From assembly GCF_039614715.1 (NCBI RefSeq), contig NZ_CP154857.1, positions 1,674,001 through 1,738,000 on the forward strand: a stretch of DNA of 64,000 nt. Direction: 5' to 3'. Shown piece by piece: positions 61,412 to 64,000 of this stretch. Below the pieces are notes generated by a model that did no database searches, was not told where the DNA came from, and saw nothing but the letters and a program-made list of their open reading frames with translations. The position numbers and the translations under genes were made by a program. Position 1 is the first letter of the stretch. Each line of letters starts with the position of its first letter. Source of the DNA: Microbacterium sp. AZCO (GTDB lineage Bacteria > Actinomycetota > Actinomycetes > Actinomycetales > Microbacteriaceae).

Positions 61412-62925
61412 CAGGCGGCGTCCGCCTCCTCGGTGCGGGCGGCTGGCTCGATCCGCACGCGCGCTCTCAGCAGGTCGTCGGTCAGGCGCTTGCCGCGGTC
61501 CTCGACGCGGCTCTGCACCACGGTCACCCGCACCACGGCGGCGATCACGGCGCGCTGGATGTCTACCGGCGCGTCGAGGAACGCCTGGCCCGGGTCGCGT
61601 GCGCCGAGGATCGGGCTCGAGGTGCTGCGCTGGGTGGCCTGCGCCATGCGCTTCTCGATCACGGCAATATCGGCTGTGAGCTTCGCGGTCTTGACCTTGT
61701 GCCGCTGGCCGTCGATCAGGTCGTTGTCGTAGTCGCGATCGGTGCGCTTCAGCCGCTGATTCAGGATCGCGAGGGCTTCCCGGTCGGGCGCGAGGTCGAC
61801 ACCCTTCGGCGTGAGCGCGGCGCGGATGTCGGGATCGTTCACGAGGTCGGCCACCTCGTCCCGCACGTACTTGTCGAGCTTCACCTGAGCGATGGCCAGG
61901 TGCGCCTTCTCGGGGCAGCGGTAGAACCACCGCTCCGGGCTGGGGTCGGCCTCGGTGCCGCCCTTCTTGGAGACCCGCAGCATCCCGCCGCACTCGGCGC
62001 CGTGCTCGTCGACGACGCCGCAGCGGTAGACGCCCGAGCCGAGCCAGCTCGGCAGGTACCTGCCCGGGTTGGTGCGCCGGCCGGGGTCGGTCAGCTTGTC
62101 CTCGACCGCCTTGAACGTCTTCTTCGAGACGATCGGCGGCCACACCGCCTTGCCTCGGATCTTGAAGTTGCCGTGGCTCCGCTGGCCCGTCGAGATGAGG
62201 CCCGCGTTGCGGGGCCTCAGCACCATGTCGCGGAAGGCGTTGGTGGCCCACTTCTTGCCCGAGGTCGACTTCTCGCCCTTGGCGTTGAGCTCGGCCACGA
62301 GAGCGCGGATGGACCGACCTTCGAGGATCGAGTTGGTGGCCCACACGATCACCTCGGCCTCGTGCGGGACGATCGTCACGCCGTCCTTCTGGAAGCCGTA
62401 CGGTCGACGGCCGCCTCGATACCGGCCCTCGTCGACCGCCTGAGCCTTGGCGCGCGCCACGCGCTCCCCCAGCCGCTCGGCCTCGGCGGCATCCCACGCG
62501 GCCAGAGTGATCGCCACGCCGCGACCATCGGCGGTGTTCACATTCACGTCGCCCGACTGCAGCGTGTGGATCTGGGTGCCGTGCTTCTCCACGAGGTCGA
62601 TGAGGTCGAGGAGCTCACGCACCCGGCGCGTGATCCGGCTGGTCGAGTAGGCGACGATCGCCTGGATCTCGCCGTTGCGGGCGGCGTCCAGCATCGCGTC
62701 GTAGAGCGGCCTCGGCTGCTTCGATCGGGTGCTCGCCGACACGTCGTTCTCGCGAAAGACGAAAGGCTCAGGTACCTCGTACCCGAGCCTCTTGGCGAGC
62801 TTGCGGCAGTCCTTCTCCTGCCGCTTCACCCCGTCCTCGTCGTTGTCTCGATCCTGACTAATCCGGGTGTAGATCGCGGCGATCTTGGGGCCCTCCGGGG
62901 CCTTCTTGAGCTGCACTTTTCCCAC
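61411..62925 (-). CDS. large serine recombinase of element 2
   Basis: A 504-aa recombinase with catalytic serine in AIYTRISQDRDN (near residue 23), RENDVSAST, YSTSRITRR and AAWDAAEAERLGERV, then the recombinase domain (PYGFQKDG), a zinc ribbon (CGVVDEHGAECGG...YRCPEKAH) and a long coiled coil (about 400-460). GTG 62925 abuts the attP arm at 62927, so transcription must enter from attP or the interrupted tadA. It differs strongly from the element 1 recombinase, in line with a different core sequence (GTCTT versus ACGAG). Confidence 0.95.
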   Translation of the reverse strand: MGKVQLKKAPEGPKIAAIYTRISQDRDNDEDGVKRQEKDCRKLAKRLGYEVPEPFVFRENDVSASTRSKQPRPLYDAMLDAARNGEIQAIVAYSTSRITRRVRELLDLIDLVEKHGTQIHTLQSGDVNVNTADGRGVAITLAAWDAAEAERLGERVARAKAQAVDEGRYRGGRRPYGFQKDGVTIVPHEAEVIVWATNSILEGRSIRALVAELNAKGEKSTSGKKWATNAFRDMVLRPRNAGLISTGQRSHGNFKIRGKAVWPPIVSKKTFKAVEDKLTDPGRRTNPGRYLPSWLGSGVYRCGVVDEHGAECGGMLRVSKKGGTEADPSPERWFYRCPEKAHLAIAQVKLDKYVRDEVADLVNDPDIRAALTPKGVDLAPDREALAILNQRLKRTDRDYDNDLIDGQRHKVKTAKLTADIAVIEKRMAQATQRSTSSPILGARDPGQAFLDAPVDIQRAVIAAVVRVTVVQSRVEDRGKRLTDDLLRARVRIEPAARTEEADAA

Positions 62926-62946
62926 GGTGCCATAATATCAGGTTTC

Positions 62947-62951
62947 GTCTT
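62947..62951. other. attachment core, right junction of element 2
   Basis: GTCTT, matching 54240-54244. On the coding strand it is the AAGAC of the Walker A Lys-Thr codons. Inside the element are the arms GGTTT (62941-62945) and GTGCCATAA (62927-62935). Confidence 0.85.
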
Positions 62952-63587
62952 CCCCGCGTGGGTCGCTCCGGAGACCAGGATGCTGCGCCCGTCGCGCATC
63001 GCGCCCCGGAGCAGGTCCGCACCGGACGGAGCCAGGGAGCCCGCGGCGACGAGCCGGTCGAGGTCGCGGAAGGCCGGCAGGAATTTGCGCACGTTCACCG
63101 ACCAGTGCCGCCGCGTGATGTCGGGGATGACGACGTGTAGGCGGCTCCCGTCCGGGAGTGACGCGTCGACGAAGGGCTGGCTCAAGTCCACCCGGCGACC
63201 GCTGGCGTGCAGCATCCGCTCGACCAGATCCCGCACCTGCACGTCGGTCAGCGCGAGGGGAACCCGCTCCGCAACGCCCTCGCGCGCGATGAAGACGCGG
63301 TCGGGCGCGTTGATCCAGAGCTCCTCGACGGTCGGATCGTCGAGGTATGCCTGCAGCGGCCCATAGCCGGCGACGGATGCGAGCACCTCGCGCACGCAGG
63401 CCGCCTCGTCGTCGACCGGCGCGAGGCCTCGCGCGAGGGCGAAGTCATTGTGCCGGCGCACCTCCGCGCGCACGATCTGCGCCGCGTACTCGGGGTCACG
63501 CGCCGGGTCGGCACGCTCTGCCCGAAGCCGCTCGCGCACCCGCTCGGCGACGACGACGGCCGGCGCGGCGGAGAGGACGGGAGACAC
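62952..63587 (-). pseudogene. tadA: tadA/cpaF ATPase, 5' part, interrupted by element 2
   Basis: Encodes the N-terminal domain and the first part of the ATPase: EVLASVAGYGPLQAYLDDPT, VEELWINAPDRVFIAREGV, VDLSQPFVDASLPDGSRLHV and SILVSGATHAG, then the frame enters the element at the Walker A Lys codon. The integrated reading frame adds about 40 unrelated residues (KTKPDIMAPWEK...) and ends at 62826, inside the recombinase gene in another frame. GTG 63587 follows GAGG. Rejoined to the 3' part it gives a 383-aa TadA, the usual length for this secretion ATPase. Confidence 0.92.
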
Positions 63588-63686
63588 CGAAGCATCCTCG
63601 CAAGCGGCGGGAGCGGCATCCCGAACTTATCCACAACCCGTCGCCCCGCCGTGCCACGATGGGAGGACACCCCGGGAAGGACGACC

Positions 63687-63908
63687 ATGACCCACACGAA
63701 GCGCGAACTCACCCCGCCCCAGCAGGTCGGCGCCGGCATTCTCGGGCTCCTGCAGGTCGCCTTCGCCTTCCTCGCCGCGTGGGACCTGTGGCACCGCCCC
63801 GACCGCGACGTGCGCGGGAGCAAGTGGGCGTGGGGCGCCGGGCTGCTGGTGAACTGGATCGGGCCTGCGGCCTACTTCCTCTTCGGCATCAAGCACGAGA
63901 ACCGCTGA
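63687..63908 (+). CDS. small membrane protein (phospholipase-D-N-terminal-like)
   Basis: A 73-aa protein with two TM segments (VGAGILGLLQVAFAFLAAWD and GLLVNWIGPAAYFLFGIKH). Spacing and the R..WAWG..L..IGP..YF pattern resemble the PLDc_N small-membrane-protein domain. GGGAAGG precedes the ATG. It is divergent from tadA. A TTATCCACA 9-mer lies at 63627-63635 in the promoter gap. Function unknown. Confidence 0.75.
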   Translation: MTHTKRELTPPQQVGAGILGLLQVAFAFLAAWDLWHRPDRDVRGSKWAWGAGLLVNWIGPAAYFLFGIKHENR

Positions 63909-63918
63909 GCCGAGCCCC

Positions 63919-64000
63919 TCACTGCGCCGAGAGGCCGAGCACGGGATAGAGCACCTCGAAGCCCTTCTCGAGGCCGCCGAGGAGTGCATCGACGACGTGC
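63919..64000 (-). CDS. partial CDS, C-terminal end only
   Basis: On the minus strand a frame enters from the window edge (VVDALLGGLEKGFEVLYPVL, then GLSAQ) and ends at TGA 63919-63921. Too little is present to identify it. Its end faces the small membrane-protein gene. Confidence 0.5.
   Translation of the reverse strand, partial: HVVDALLGGLEKGFEVLYPVLGLSAQ

Larger units (their letters stand above)
54245..62951 (-). mobile_element. element 2: serine-recombinase integrative element (8707 bp) inside tadA Walker A
   Basis: Bounded by the 5-bp core GTCTT at 54240-54244 and 62947-62951. The ends joined give a 48-bp dyad (62927-62951 plus 54245-54267) with paired arms GTGCCATAA/TTATGCCAC (8 of 9) and GGTTT/AAACC, centred on the last TT of the core. 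Leftward gene order: serine recombinase, methyltransferase, gap, four small genes, primase-polymerase/helicase, iteron and hairpin region, then the conserved three-gene module shared with element 1. Two small genes read rightward. No capsid, conjugation or portal genes are present. It looks like an integrative plasmid or phage-satellite-like replicon. Confidence 0.9.

Noticed and set aside
60668..62497. Open frame of 609 codons covering methyltransferase and part of the recombinase
   Set aside because: Only its last 247 codons match a protein family; the rest is an off-frame shadow of the recombinase. The real start is ATG 61411.

Overview
The window looks like chromosome of a high-GC Microbacteriaceae actinomycete, most probably Microbacterium. 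The signs are very high GC throughout, densely overlapping ATGA/GTGA gene junctions, an actinobacterial tmRNA tag ending FALAA, and the gene order ssrA-smpB-ftsX-ftsE-prfB. The genus is an inference; no 16S gene is present.

Region A (1-33.9 kb) is a plant-glycan or glycoside utilisation cluster. It has two GH78 alpha-L-rhamnosidases, a GH3 and a GH2 enzyme, a GH43-like enzyme, four alpha/beta hydrolases (acetyl-esterase-like or CocE-like), an Opp/Dpp-type ABC importer with a permease-ATPase fusion, a GPH sugar symporter, an AMP-forming acyl-CoA ligase, and a complete-looking non-phosphorylative 6-deoxysugar oxidation pathway. That pathway consists of an SDR, an SMP-30 lactonase, an IlvD/Edd dehydratase, a Zn-dehydrogenase and an FAH-type diketo-acid hydrolase, plus a FAD/Fe-S lactate-dehydrogenase-like enzyme. 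Glycosidases would release rhamnose (or fucose), which would be oxidised to pyruvate and lactate. A TetR and a LacI regulator are embedded. Four 24-bp palindromic sites (consensus half AAAACCACYCAC) lie upstream of operons spread over 27 kb and define a candidate regulon.

Region B (34-43.4 kb) is housekeeping. A tyrosine integrase sits beside the tmRNA gene, followed by DUF2231 and SIMPL-domain proteins, SmpB, FtsX, FtsE with an unusual C-terminal extension, RF2, an MFS permease and a lipoprotein. The integrase raises the possibility that the sugar cluster is an island inserted at ssrA.

Region C (43.4-63.6 kb) is a Tad/Flp pilus operon (minus strand: tadA, tadB, tadC, flp-like, tadE, tadE, tadG-like) interrupted twice by different large-serine-recombinase elements. 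Element 1 (44780-51816, 7037 bp) splits the small Flp-like pilin gene. Element 2 (54245-62951, 8707 bp) splits tadA exactly inside its Walker A codons. Removing each element at a shared 5-bp core restores an uninterrupted frame: a 64-aa pilin-like protein and a 383-aa TadA with Walker A GATHAGKTT. The joined element ends form inverted repeats like a serine-integrase attP. Both elements carry a homologous cargo module at the same end. Element 2 additionally has a primase-polymerase/helicase and an iteron-and-hairpin region that could be an origin. Element 1 carries an ADP-ribosyltransferase-like protein. This double, in-frame, reversible-looking interruption of one pilus operon is the most interesting feature of the window.
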